Assembly (NCBI GenBank): GCA_029257865.1
Contig: JARIAN010000086.1
Location: forward strand, 33,256-97,255
Direction of reading: 5' to 3'
DNA from: Phocaeicola sp.
GTDB lineage: Bacteria > Bacteroidota > Bacteroidia > Bacteroidales > Bacteroidaceae
Length of the DNA: 64,000 bases
A model generated the notes under the pieces. The model saw only the letters and a list, made by a program, of their open reading frames with translations. It was not told where the DNA came from and made no database searches. A program made the translations under genes and the position numbers. Each line of letters starts with the position of its first letter. Within the stretch, counting starts at the first letter, position 1. Below, in pieces: positions 19,150 through 28,270 of the stretch.

Positions 19150-19560
19150 ATTATATTGGTGATTAATTGGCTAATATATCCATTCTAACAAGGGGGATGA
19201 AATAACAGATTCTCAATTGATTGATTTAAGGTTGCCGTTGAATTATAGCCCATAAATGTCAAGAAAGAATATTGTTTTCGATACAAATTTAAGAAATTTA
19301 TATGGATTATGAAAGCGCTTGTTTCCGAAAGATGTATTATTGGGGGAAGATGAATGTTTCTGATGAGTCGTATTTAACAGGTGGTTTTGAAGTGAATTCA
19401 ACAGAAAGATACATATATTTATATAAAATATTGTGGAAATAGATAAAAAAAAGAGTAATGCAGACTTGTTTTTGTGTAATTTTACTAAATTTGCGACTCG
19501 TTTTTTATAAATATCTACATATATATTTTGCATTTATATTTATAAACAATAATAATAATT
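19150..19560. other. Divergent control region between the CBM9-like gene and SusC
   Basis: About 410 AT-rich bases with no gene. A forward promoter lies at 19466-19493. On the minus strand a TAAATTTG box (19284-19291) could be the -7 of the CBM9-like gene, but no TTG stands at the right distance. No clear operator repeat is visible. Confidence 0.5.
19466..19493 (+). promoter_or_regulatory. Probable promoter of the second SusC/SusD pair
   Basis: The -7 box TAAATTTG is at 19486-19493 and a TTG at 19466, 17 bases apart, slightly shorter than the 19-20 seen at the other promoters here. The predicted leader is about 60 bases. Confidence 0.5.
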
Positions 19561-22500
19561 ATGCTAAAGTACTTAAAATCAGTTGGCTGCGCTTTGTCTC
19601 TCGTTGGAGGGATAGGTTCAGCTTTTGCTGCTCCTTATTCGGGGGCAGTTGCAACAGAGGTTTCCCAGCAGGCTGAACAATGTAAAGGTTTAGTTAAAGA
19701 TGCAATGGGGGCTGTAATTGGTGCGTCCGTAATGGTTAAAGGCACTACAAACGGTACAATAACTAATCTAGATGGAGAATTTGCATTAGACAATGTGAAA
19801 AACGGAGATGTAATCGTCATCTCTTTTGTAGGTTATCAAACTCAGGAAGTTGTATGGAAAGGTACTCCTATTGAAGTTGTCTTGAAAGACGACACTCAGA
19901 CTTTGGCAGAAGTCGTGGTGACTGCTTTAGGTATGAAGCGTGAAACCAAGGCCTTGGGTTATGCTGTGACTGAATTGAAAGGAGATGATTTGAAAACCAA
20001 CAACATTAATCCGGTATCGGCTTTGCAAGGTAAGGTAGCCGGTGTGGAAATTGCCGGTTCAGATGGTGGTATGTTTGGTGGTACTAAAATTCAGATTCGT
20101 GGTGCTTCTACTATGGGTAACAACAACCAGCCTATCTATGTGGTGGATGGTGTTATCTTGGATAATAATGTTTCCGGTAATGAGGACTTGAACTGGGGTG
20201 CCAATTCAAATGACTATGGTAATGAGTTGAAGAACTTGAACCCGGATGATTTTGCCTCGGTTTCTGTATTGAAAGGTGCAGCTGCAACTGCATTGTATGG
20301 TTCTCGTGGTTTGAATGGTGCAGTGGTTATCACTACCAAAAGTGGTAAGGCTGGTAAGGGATTGGGTGTAAGTGTATCTCAGTCTTTCGGTTTTGACCAT
20401 GCTTATAAAACTCCGGGTATCCAAAATGAATATGGTGACGGATGGTTGCCGGGATGGAAAGATGCGGATGGAAATGGTAGTATTTGGGACCCTGCTCAGT
20501 TATCTGTTAACAAAGATGGGCGTCCTTCATTGATTGATGCTCCGGGTTTGGGGTTCGGTCCTAAATATGACGGACGTGGAATTGAAAACTACGATGGTAC
20601 GATGACTACTTATTCTCCGAGAAAGAATAATATGTTGGATATGTATCAGATTGGTTTTAATACAAACACCAACGTGGCTGTGCATGGTGGCAATGAAAAG
20701 ACTACATTCTATACTTCTATGTCTTATAAGCATGCTGAGTCTACTACTCCAAACAATACGTTTGAACGTTATTCGTTCTTGGCTAAGGCTAGTCATAAAT
20801 TGAGTGACCGTGTGAGTGTGGCAGCTTCTATTACGTTTGCCAATTCTACTCCTAAGAATGCAGCAAGAAATATCGGGGAAAACTTTATTCAAGGTATTTG
20901 GAATCCGATGTATGACGCTAAATATTTCCGTGATAAATATTTGGGAGATCATGGAGGTTTAGCGGATAAGAATTATGGTGATAAGTATGCTAATGTGCCT
21001 GGTAAAGACTATTGGTTTGCTATCGACAAAAACGAATATCGCCAGAAAGAAACCGTAGTACGTCCTACCTTTGAATTGAATGTAGACATCTTAGATTGGC
21101 TGAAGTTTAAGGCTGATGCCAATATGAACTACTATTATAATAAAGGTGAAGATAAACAGTTGGGTACAGGATATGAAAATGAAGGAGGTATGTATGCTAT
21201 CTTCCAAAATACAAAAGAACAAGCTACCTTTGGCGGTACTTTCTCTTGGAACAAGACATTCAAGGAGGATTATTTTGTAGGTGGCTTTGCTCGTTTTGAA
21301 TATTATAATACCAGCAGCAACAATTATAGAATTGAAACAGATGGTGGTATGGTCGTTCCCGGACAGTGGTTTGTAGACAACTCAAAGAAGCCGAAGAAAT
21401 CGGAAGGTGGTTTGCAGAGCCAAAAACGTATGCTTTCTGCAATCTTTGCATTGAACTTAGGATGGAAGAATCAGGTCTTCCTGGATATAACAGGACGTAA
21501 TGACTGGTCTTCTGCTTTGGTGTATTCAAATGGTACAGGTAACCATTCTTATTTCTACCCTTCTGTATCGGGCTCTTGGATTATTACTGAAACATTCCGT
21601 AATAAATTGCCTAATTGGATTTCGTTTGCTAAAATCCGTGGTTCATGGGCTCAGGTAGGTAATGATACAAATCCTTATTACATCAATCAGGTATATGGAT
21701 TTAAACCGATAGAATTGCCTGACGGAAATAATATCTATACCAATACGTTGGATATGGTGATGAAGGCTGCCAACTTGAAGCCGGAGCGTAAGAACGCTTG
21801 GGAAATCGGTTTGGACTTCCGTATGTTTGAAAACCGTTTCAATATTGATGCTACTTATTATAAGGAAAATACAAAGGATCAGATTATGGAAATTGCTGAG
21901 CCTTCCATTTCCGGTGTAGAAAAGCAGCTGGTGAATGCCGGTAATATTGAAAATAAGGGTGTGGAACTGGCTATTAATACTGTTCCTTTCCGTAATGAGG
22001 ACTGGGAATGGAATTTGGGATTCACTTGGACTAAGAATGTGAGCAAGATTGTGGAACTGCATCCGGATGCTGCTAGATATATTACTTTGGCCGGTGAGGT
22101 TAATAATTATGACTATCGTGTAGGTTCGGTTGCCAGAGTTGGTGGTGAATATGGTTTGCTGATGTCTGATATCTTGCCGGCACGTGACGAACAAGGTCGT
22201 ATCTTATTGGAATATTCTGATAAGCGTCGTGTCGTTTCTACTCGTAGAAGCGGACAGGTTCAGGAGTTGGGTAGCATGCAGCCTGATTTCTTGGGTTCTA
22301 TCAATACAGACTTGACTTGGAAAAACTTATCTTTGCATGTAGGTATTGATATGCGTATAGGAGGTTTGGTTGCTATGTATAGTAGCCGTTATGGTACTTC
22401 TAATGGTTGGACTAAGACTTCTTTGGCTTATCGTGATAAAGAGCATGGTGGTTTGAGTTGGACTAGTGGATTTGCAGACAGTAAGGGTATAGTTTATGAT

Positions 22501-22944
22501 GATGGTGTAATTTTGGAAGGTGTGTTTGCTCCTGGTACACAGGCAACCGGTATTGATGGTAAAGTGCATAATATTGGTGGTATGACTCATCAGGAGGCTG
22601 TAGATAAAGGTATCATTGAACCAACACATGCCGGAGCTTATCACCTCACACGAAACAGCTGGGGGCAGGGTGTTATAAATGATGACTGGGTTCATGAATT
22701 GAGCTACGTTGCTCTTCGTGACATCACTTTGTCGTATAGATTACCAAAAACATTTGCTGCAAAACTTAGAGCTCAGAATATGAGTGTAAGTTTCTCTGCA
22801 CACAATGTTGGTTATATATATAACTCATTGCCTAATGATGTGCATCCGGAAAGTGTTCGTGGTAACAGATCGGCTGAGTTCCGTATTCGTGGTTACGAAC
22901 CTTATATTAGAAACTATTCGTTCACAATCAGTGCTGATTTCTAA
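19561..22944 (+). CDS. SusC/RagA-like TonB-dependent outer membrane receptor
   Basis: Outer-membrane importer paired with the SusD-like lipoprotein that follows. 1127 residues: a signal peptide (about 1-32); a carboxypeptidase-regulatory-like domain (about 41-110); a TonB box region (TLAEVVVTALGMKRE, 114-128); a plug with IQIRGASTMGNNNQPIYVVDG and LKGAAATALYGSRGLNGAVVITTKSG; and a barrel ending SFTISADF. The ALGMKRETKALGYAVTEL start of the plug marks a different SusC subfamily from the one at 9760. Even so, the signal peptide and first domain of the two are near copies (ATE(I/V)SQQ.EQCKG.VKDA), pointing to N-terminal exchange or duplication. Confidence 0.96.
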   Translation: MLKYLKSVGCALSLVGGIGSAFAAPYSGAVATEVSQQAEQCKGLVKDAMGAVIGASVMVKGTTNGTITNLDGEFALDNVKNGDVIVISFVGYQTQEVVWKGTPIEVVLKDDTQTLAEVVVTALGMKRETKALGYAVTELKGDDLKTNNINPVSALQGKVAGVEIAGSDGGMFGGTKIQIRGASTMGNNNQPIYVVDGVILDNNVSGNEDLNWGANSNDYGNELKNLNPDDFASVSVLKGAAATALYGSRGLNGAVVITTKSGKAGKGLGVSVSQSFGFDHAYKTPGIQNEYGDGWLPGWKDADGNGSIWDPAQLSVNKDGRPSLIDAPGLGFGPKYDGRGIENYDGTMTTYSPRKNNMLDMYQIGFNTNTNVAVHGGNEKTTFYTSMSYKHAESTTPNNTFERYSFLAKASHKLSDRVSVAASITFANSTPKNAARNIGENFIQGIWNPMYDAKYFRDKYLGDHGGLADKNYGDKYANVPGKDYWFAIDKNEYRQKETVVRPTFELNVDILDWLKFKADANMNYYYNKGEDKQLGTGYENEGGMYAIFQNTKEQATFGGTFSWNKTFKEDYFVGGFARFEYYNTSSNNYRIETDGGMVVPGQWFVDNSKKPKKSEGGLQSQKRMLSAIFALNLGWKNQVFLDITGRNDWSSALVYSNGTGNHSYFYPSVSGSWIITETFRNKLPNWISFAKIRGSWAQVGNDTNPYYINQVYGFKPIELPDGNNIYTNTLDMVMKAANLKPERKNAWEIGLDFRMFENRFNIDATYYKENTKDQIMEIAEPSISGVEKQLVNAGNIENKGVELAINTVPFRNEDWEWNLGFTWTKNVSKIVELHPDAARYITLAGEVNNYDYRVGSVARVGGEYGLLMSDILPARDEQGRILLEYSDKRRVVSTRRSGQVQELGSMQPDFLGSINTDLTWKNLSLHVGIDMRIGGLVAMYSSRYGTSNGWTKTSLAYRDKEHGGLSWTSGFADSKGIVYDDGVILEGVFAPGTQATGIDGKVHNIGGMTHQEAVDKGIIEPTHAGAYHLTRNSWGQGVINDDWVHELSYVALRDITLSYRLPKTFAAKLRAQNMSVSFSAHNVGYIYNSLPNDVHPESVRGNRSAEFRIRGYEPYIRNYSFTISADF

Positions 22945-22973
22945 TTAATTAATCTCCTTAAAATTTGAAATAT

Positions 22974-24836
22974 ATGAAACTGAAATATGTATTGACATCT
23001 TGTTTGTTTGGAATGGGAGTCTTTTCTTCTTGTTCTGATGAATTTAAAGATATAAACACGAATCAGTCGGCTATATCAAAACCTATACCTTCTTTTTTGT
23101 TCGCTGAATGTCTGAGAGAGTTTGAACCGATGGATTATGCCGCTTGGTTTTATGACTATCCACGTATGGCTTCTTGGAGCCAGTGTATTGTAAGCCCTGG
23201 AGGTAACCTAGATGGTTTTAACAAAATTACAGAACAAGGAAGCGTGGGCTCTCATGTTAACAGAACCTTGCGTATGGTCAATGAATTGCGCTATCAGATT
23301 TCTTTAATGAATGAGTCGGATAAAGCTAAATATGAATTCATGCAGTATTTGTGTAATCCGCTATTGGCTATTTCGGCTTTGAATGATACAGATATGTATG
23401 GTTCTAAGCAGTATTCAGAGGCTGAGCAGGCTCGTTATACCGGTAACTTCCTTCCTAAATATGATACTCAGGAAGAGTTGGTTGATGTTCTGTTGGATGA
23501 ACTGAATGCAACAATTAAGTATCTGTCTACTCATGAAGTGAAATACTCATTGGGTATTCAGGATTTTATCTATAAAGGTGATGTGAAGAAATGGGCAAAG
23601 TTGGCGAATTCTTTGAAATTGAAAATTGCAGCTCGTTTAATCAATACAAACCGAGCTAAGGCGATACAGATTGTAAACGAGGCTGTTGAGTCTCCTGTTG
23701 GTTTCCTTGAATCTGCAGCTGATGACTTGGTCTATAATCGAGGAAAGAATGATAATCATTGGAACAACGACTTCCCTCAAGGGGCAGGTAGTGCAGTGTT
23801 TATCGATTTCTTGAAAAAGAATCGTGATACTCGTTTGTTGAGTGCCTTTACAAAGAATGAATTCAATGCTCCTGTAGTACAGGCATTCTTAGATCAGAAA
23901 AAAGAACTTCCTCCTTATATCAAAGAAAATGCAGATATTAAAGATGGAAAGTTCTTGGGATGGAAAAAAGAAAGTATGGGTGAGCCTTGGGTGCGTTTCT
24001 TGGGGGTACCTTTGCAGGTTGGTGCTGGTCAGCAAGACGCTAATAAGTGGTATTTTGACCCGACAGGCAAATTGTTGCAGTTAGAAACAAGTGCCGGTGG
24101 TAAGCGTAACTATTCATTGATTTCATATCGTAATCAGGAATTGGTGAAAGGTATTTATGATTTTACTTATCCAGATGCACCGGATGTCACTCCGGACAAG
24201 GATATCTTGAATACTCCATGGTATGGTATCTATTTCTCTGCTGCAGAAGTACAATTGCTTTTAGCTGAGTTTAATTTGTTGGGCGCAAAAACCCCAAAAA
24301 CAGCTCAAGCACATTTGACCGATGGTGTTCGTTTGTCGGCTTATGTATATGATAGAGCAGCTGCATTGAATCAGGTTCCTTATTATTCTCGTGCAAACGT
24401 AAATGACAAAGGAGATGCACTGATTAAGATTAATGATGAGATGGTGAATAAAATGTTGGAAAATGATGCTTACAAGTTGACCGGCGACAAGAAGTCTGAC
24501 TTAGAGAAGGTCTATATCCAGCAGTACATCCATTATATCATGAACCCTACTGATCAGTTCGTGAATGTACGTCGTTCAGGTGTCCCTATGAAGAATAGTA
24601 AATTGTTGCCATGGCAAGCCTTTGATAATAAAATTGACTATACTCCGTTGATTCCTAGACGTTGCAAAGTAAGCGAGCCAGGGCCGGACGATCAGCTTCA
24701 TGATATTACATTGGAAGCTATCAAAGCTCAGGGATTCTCTTATGGTTCTGACAATGCAGACCCTGCTGTACTGAATAAACAACGTGTTTGGTATGACAAA
24801 GAAAATCCTCAGTTTGGTGAAGGTCCTAAAATCTAA
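22974..24836 (+). CDS. SusD-like surface lipoprotein (SusD_2 type)
   Basis: Ligand-capturing partner of the preceding SusC. With the ATG at 22974 it has 620 residues; an upstream TTG at 22965 is possible but less likely. The lipoprotein signal MKLKYVLTSCLFGMGVFSSC puts the acylated Cys before SDEFKDINTNQ, the typical start of the SusD-like_2 group. Further family features are LKLKIAARL, the NDNHWNNDFPQG insertion and the C-terminal NVRRSGVP...IPRR segment. Its signal peptide resembles that of the SusD at 12970 (LFGMG), again linking the two loci. Confidence 0.92.
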   Translation: MKLKYVLTSCLFGMGVFSSCSDEFKDINTNQSAISKPIPSFLFAECLREFEPMDYAAWFYDYPRMASWSQCIVSPGGNLDGFNKITEQGSVGSHVNRTLRMVNELRYQISLMNESDKAKYEFMQYLCNPLLAISALNDTDMYGSKQYSEAEQARYTGNFLPKYDTQEELVDVLLDELNATIKYLSTHEVKYSLGIQDFIYKGDVKKWAKLANSLKLKIAARLINTNRAKAIQIVNEAVESPVGFLESAADDLVYNRGKNDNHWNNDFPQGAGSAVFIDFLKKNRDTRLLSAFTKNEFNAPVVQAFLDQKKELPPYIKENADIKDGKFLGWKKESMGEPWVRFLGVPLQVGAGQQDANKWYFDPTGKLLQLETSAGGKRNYSLISYRNQELVKGIYDFTYPDAPDVTPDKDILNTPWYGIYFSAAEVQLLLAEFNLLGAKTPKTAQAHLTDGVRLSAYVYDRAAALNQVPYYSRANVNDKGDALIKINDEMVNKMLENDAYKLTGDKKSDLEKVYIQQYIHYIMNPTDQFVNVRRSGVPMKNSKLLPWQAFDNKIDYTPLIPRRCKVSEPGPDDQLHDITLEAIKAQGFSYGSDNADPAVLNKQRVWYDKENPQFGEGPKI

Positions 24837-24864
24837 ATGGTAATTTAGTTGGAAAAATAAGTGG

Positions 24865-24894
24865 AAGGCTGTCCTGAAAAGGGCAGCCTTTTGT
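24865..24894 (+). terminator. Terminator after the second SusD
   Basis: AAGGCTGTCC pairs with GGGCAGCCTT (10 bp, one G-U) over a 6-base loop, followed by TTGTTATTT, 28 bases past the stop. Confidence 0.75.
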
Positions 24895-25037
24895 TATTTA
24901 AAAGCAAATTTGTTTGCTTTTGAGATGTTTCAGAGATGTTTTAAAGCAATTCATTTTTATGAAATATGCTTAAGTATACAGGATATTTCTTATTTTTTGT
25001 CTAACTTTGTATGTTAATTGTATAGAATAAGCATAGA

Positions 25038-26090
25038 ATGATGGATGCAAATAAAGTTCCTTTGCTCGGAAAAACATTGTCCGAACTTCAGAATATAGTA
25101 CGTAATATGGGTATGCCTGCGTTTACTGCTAAGCAGATTGCTTTATGGATTTATAGTAAGAAGGTGGTTTCAATTGATGAAATGACCAATTTGTCGGTGA
25201 AGAATCGTGAACTGCTGAAGGAAAACTATGAAATTGGCGCTTCGGCACCTGTGCATGAAATGCGTTCGGTAGATGGTACGGTAAAATATTTGTTCTGTAC
25301 TCCAGAGGGTGATTTTATCGAAACGGTGTATATACCAGACACTGACCGTGCTACTTTGTGTGTATCATCACAAGTCGGTTGTAAGATGAACTGTAAGTTC
25401 TGTATGACCGGAAAGCAGGGATATACCAATAGCTTATCTGTTTCGCAGATTTTGAATCAGATTTATTCGGTTCCAGAACGAGATACGTTGACCAATATCG
25501 TGTTTATGGGTATGGGCGAGCCATTTGATAATCTGGATGCGGTATTGGGTGCATTGGAAATCCTTACTGCAGACTATGGCTATGCTTGGAGTCCGAAACG
25601 TATAACGGTATCTACTGTGGGATTGCGCAAAGGATTGGAGCGTTTTCTTGAAGAAAGCGATTGCCATTTGGCCGTGAGCCTTCATTCGCCGGTACCGGCA
25701 CAGCGTAGGGAACTGATGCCTGCAGAAAAAGCTTTTTCAATGACTGAAATCTTGGAAATCTTGCGTCGCTATGATTTCAGCAAGCAGCGTCGCTTGTCAT
25801 TTGAATATATCGTATTTAAAGGAGTCAACGATAGTGCTTTGTATGCTAAAGAATTGGTGAAAGTATTGCGTGGATTGGATTGTCGGGTAAACTTGATTCG
25901 TTTCCATGCTATTCCGAATGTAGATTTGGAAGGCGTGGATATGGATTCGATGTTGGCTTTCAGGGATTATCTTACTCAGCATGGGGTGTTTGCTACCATC
26001 CGTGCTTCAAGGGGGGAAGATATTTTTGCAGCTTGCGGAATGTTGTCGACAGCCAAGCAGCAGGCTGAAAAGAATCATGAAACTTTTTAA
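25038..26090 (+). CDS. rlmN: 23S rRNA (adenine-2503-C2)/tRNA methyltransferase (radical SAM)
   Basis: Methylates C2 of A2503 in 23S rRNA and A37 in some tRNAs. The 350 residues carry the radical SAM motif GCKMNCKFCMTGKQG near residue 117. Family blocks TNIVFMGMGEPFDNLDAV and RITVSTVGLRKGLE are present, and the C-terminal methyl-carrying Cys region AACGMLST is intact. An ATG ATG pair gives two adjacent starts (25038 or 25041). A TAACTTTG box about 40 bases upstream may be its -7 element. It heads a short run with the DUF4837 gene and pdxA. Confidence 0.95.
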   Translation: MMDANKVPLLGKTLSELQNIVRNMGMPAFTAKQIALWIYSKKVVSIDEMTNLSVKNRELLKENYEIGASAPVHEMRSVDGTVKYLFCTPEGDFIETVYIPDTDRATLCVSSQVGCKMNCKFCMTGKQGYTNSLSVSQILNQIYSVPERDTLTNIVFMGMGEPFDNLDAVLGALEILTADYGYAWSPKRITVSTVGLRKGLERFLEESDCHLAVSLHSPVPAQRRELMPAEKAFSMTEILEILRRYDFSKQRRLSFEYIVFKGVNDSALYAKELVKVLRGLDCRVNLIRFHAIPNVDLEGVDMDSMLAFRDYLTQHGVFATIRASRGEDIFAACGMLSTAKQQAEKNHETF

Positions 26091-26104
26091 TACATTATTT
26101 ATCT

Positions 26105-27172
26105 ATGAGACACTTTAACTTTTGTTTGAGTTTGGTATTGGCGGTGCTGGTACTGGCTTCATGTAAGAGTGATGGGAAAAGTATTTTGACACCTAACTCC
26201 AGTGGACGACCTTATGAGGTGTTGGTAGTAGCAGAAGACAATTGCTGGATGAGTCCGGATAGTGCTTTGTATCATGTGCTGGATTCAGATGTACCCGGAC
26301 TGCCTCAGTCCGAGCGTTCATTCCGCATATCTAGAGTTCGCCCGGCATATTATGACCGTAGTATGCGCCTGTTTCGTAATATTGTGGTAGTGGATATCAA
26401 CCCAAATTCATATACACAGACTAAGTTTAAATACTCTAGAAATGTATATGCTGCCCCTCAGATGATTATGACTATTCAGGCTCCAAATCAGACAGAATTT
26501 GCCGAGTATGTTTCTCGTAACGGCAGATTGATTGTTGATTTCTTTACGCGTGCAGAGATGAACCGTGAAATCAATCTTCTGGAAGAAAAGCATAATCATA
26601 TGATTTCAGCCAAGGCAGGAAGCCTTTTCGACTGTGATATATGGATGCCGGTAGAAATGGAGTCAGCCAAAACCGGTAAGGATTTCTTGTGGGCTTCTAC
26701 CAATTTGAATGATATGAATTTTGTGATGTATTCTTTTCCTTTTCGCGACCATAATACGTTTACTAAAGAGTATTTTATCCATAAACGTGATTCTGTAATG
26801 CAGATAAACATCCCAGGCTCTCGTGCTGGAATGTATATGGAAACTGCCGATTCTGCATTTGTAGAGGTACGCAGCTTGGGAATTAAAGGAGATTATACAT
26901 TTGAGGCTAGAGGACTATGGGAAATGAAGAACGATGCAATGGGTGGCCCGTTTGTTTCACATATGCGCGTTGATCGTGCCAATGCTCGTGTCATTGTTGT
27001 GGAAGGTTTTGTGTATAATCCAGGAAAACTCAAGAGAGATCAGATGCGTAAGTTGAATGCCGCTCTCTATACCTTGAGATTACCTTCTGAGAAAAAAGTG
27101 AATAGTATCCCACAAGATGTTGCCTTGGAAGAGGTACAACCCCAAAAAGATGTAGAAATAAACAATAAATAA
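26105..27172 (+). CDS. DUF4837 family lipoprotein
   Basis: Conserved Bacteroidetes envelope lipoprotein of unknown role. 355 residues with the lipobox VLASC, the acylated Cys at residue 20. The rest appears soluble and periplasmic or outer-membrane anchored, with GRPYEVLVVAEDNCW at the domain start typical of DUF4837. It lies 14 bases after rlmN and 3 bases before pdxA, so it is co-transcribed with housekeeping genes. No catalytic motif is recognisable. Confidence 0.85.
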   Translation: MRHFNFCLSLVLAVLVLASCKSDGKSILTPNSSGRPYEVLVVAEDNCWMSPDSALYHVLDSDVPGLPQSERSFRISRVRPAYYDRSMRLFRNIVVVDINPNSYTQTKFKYSRNVYAAPQMIMTIQAPNQTEFAEYVSRNGRLIVDFFTRAEMNREINLLEEKHNHMISAKAGSLFDCDIWMPVEMESAKTGKDFLWASTNLNDMNFVMYSFPFRDHNTFTKEYFIHKRDSVMQINIPGSRAGMYMETADSAFVEVRSLGIKGDYTFEARGLWEMKNDAMGGPFVSHMRVDRANARVIVVEGFVYNPGKLKRDQMRKLNAALYTLRLPSEKKVNSIPQDVALEEVQPQKDVEINNK

Positions 27173-27175
27173 TTC

Positions 27176-28270
27176 ATGGAAGAACGTAAAATAAGAGTGG
27201 GCATCACCCACGGAGACATTAACGGAGTAGGCTATGAGGTGATTCTCAAGGTTTTCTCTGACCCTACAATGCTAGACTTGTGTACGCCGGTCATTTATGG
27301 TTCACCTAAGGTGGCTGCTTATCATCGCAAGGCTATGGATATTCCTACCAACTTCAGTATTGTTAACTCGGTATCTGAAATACAGGATGGCAGAGTAAAC
27401 ATCATCAACTGTACTGAAGAAGAATTGAAGGTGGAACTTTCTAAACCTTCCCTAGAGGCAGGTAAAGCTGCACTGGCAGCTTTGGAAATGGCGTTGAAGG
27501 ATTATGCAGATGGAGTCTTTGATGTGTTGGTTACTGCTCCTATCAATAAACATACTATTCAGTCGGATACATTCCATTTTCCGGGACACACTGAGTATAT
27601 TGAAGAAAGAGCAGGTGAAGGACATCAGGCATTGATGATTTTGCTGAAAGATGATTTTCGTGTGGCTTTGGTTACCGGGCATATTCCAGTGGGAGAGATT
27701 GCGACTCACTTGACTAAAGAGTTGATTATGCAAAAAATGGAACTCTTTCATCGTTCTTTGAAAAAGGATTTTGGAATTGACAATCCTCGTATTGCTGTTT
27801 TCTCATTAAATCCTCATGCAGGTGATAATGGAGTGATCGGTTCAGAAGAGGAAACAATCATCAAACCGGCTATGGAAGAAATGCTCAAGCGTAAAGTTCA
27901 ATGTTTTGGCCCCTTCCCTTCGGATGGCTTTATGGGATCAGGTAACTACCGTCATTTTGATGGTATATTGGCAATGTATCATGACCAGGGATTAGCGCCG
28001 TTCAAAGCATTAGCTATGGATGAAGGTGTTAATTTTACTGCCGGGCTGCCTATCATTCGTACTTCACCAGCCCACGGTACTGCCTATGATATTGCCGGAC
28101 AGGGTATTGCTTCGGAAGATTCTTTCCGCCAGGCTATTTATACTGCAATGGATGTTTTCCGTAATCGCCGTCGTGAGGAAGAGGCTTCGGCACGCCCTTT
28201 GCGTAAGCAGTATTATGAGAGAAGAGATGACAGTGATAAACTGAAACTGGATACGGTAGATGAAGAATAA
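27176..28270 (+). CDS. pdxA: 4-hydroxythreonine-4-phosphate dehydrogenase
   Basis: NAD-dependent oxidation and decarboxylation step in de novo pyridoxal phosphate synthesis. 364 residues, slightly longer than the ~330 typical because of a basic C-terminal tail. Family motifs GITHGDINGVGYEVI, TAPINKHTIQ, FPGHTEYI, SLNPHAGDNGVIGSEE and MYHDQGLAPFKAL carry the metal-binding His residues. Its end overlaps the start of the next membrane protein by 11 bases. Confidence 0.95.
   Translation: MEERKIRVGITHGDINGVGYEVILKVFSDPTMLDLCTPVIYGSPKVAAYHRKAMDIPTNFSIVNSVSEIQDGRVNIINCTEEELKVELSKPSLEAGKAALAALEMALKDYADGVFDVLVTAPINKHTIQSDTFHFPGHTEYIEERAGEGHQALMILLKDDFRVALVTGHIPVGEIATHLTKELIMQKMELFHRSLKKDFGIDNPRIAVFSLNPHAGDNGVIGSEEETIIKPAMEEMLKRKVQCFGPFPSDGFMGSGNYRHFDGILAMYHDQGLAPFKALAMDEGVNFTAGLPIIRTSPAHGTAYDIAGQGIASEDSFRQAIYTAMDVFRNRRREEEASARPLRKQYYERRDDSDKLKLDTVDEE

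Noticed and set aside
19235-19265. TTGACA and TATAAT words on the minus strand, resembling a sigma70 promoter
   Set aside because: Only 9 bases separate them instead of about 17, and Bacteroides does not use this consensus; coincidence in AT-rich DNA.
21643-22194. 183-codon minus-strand frame inside the second SusC
   Set aside because: Antisense shadow of a strongly conserved receptor gene.
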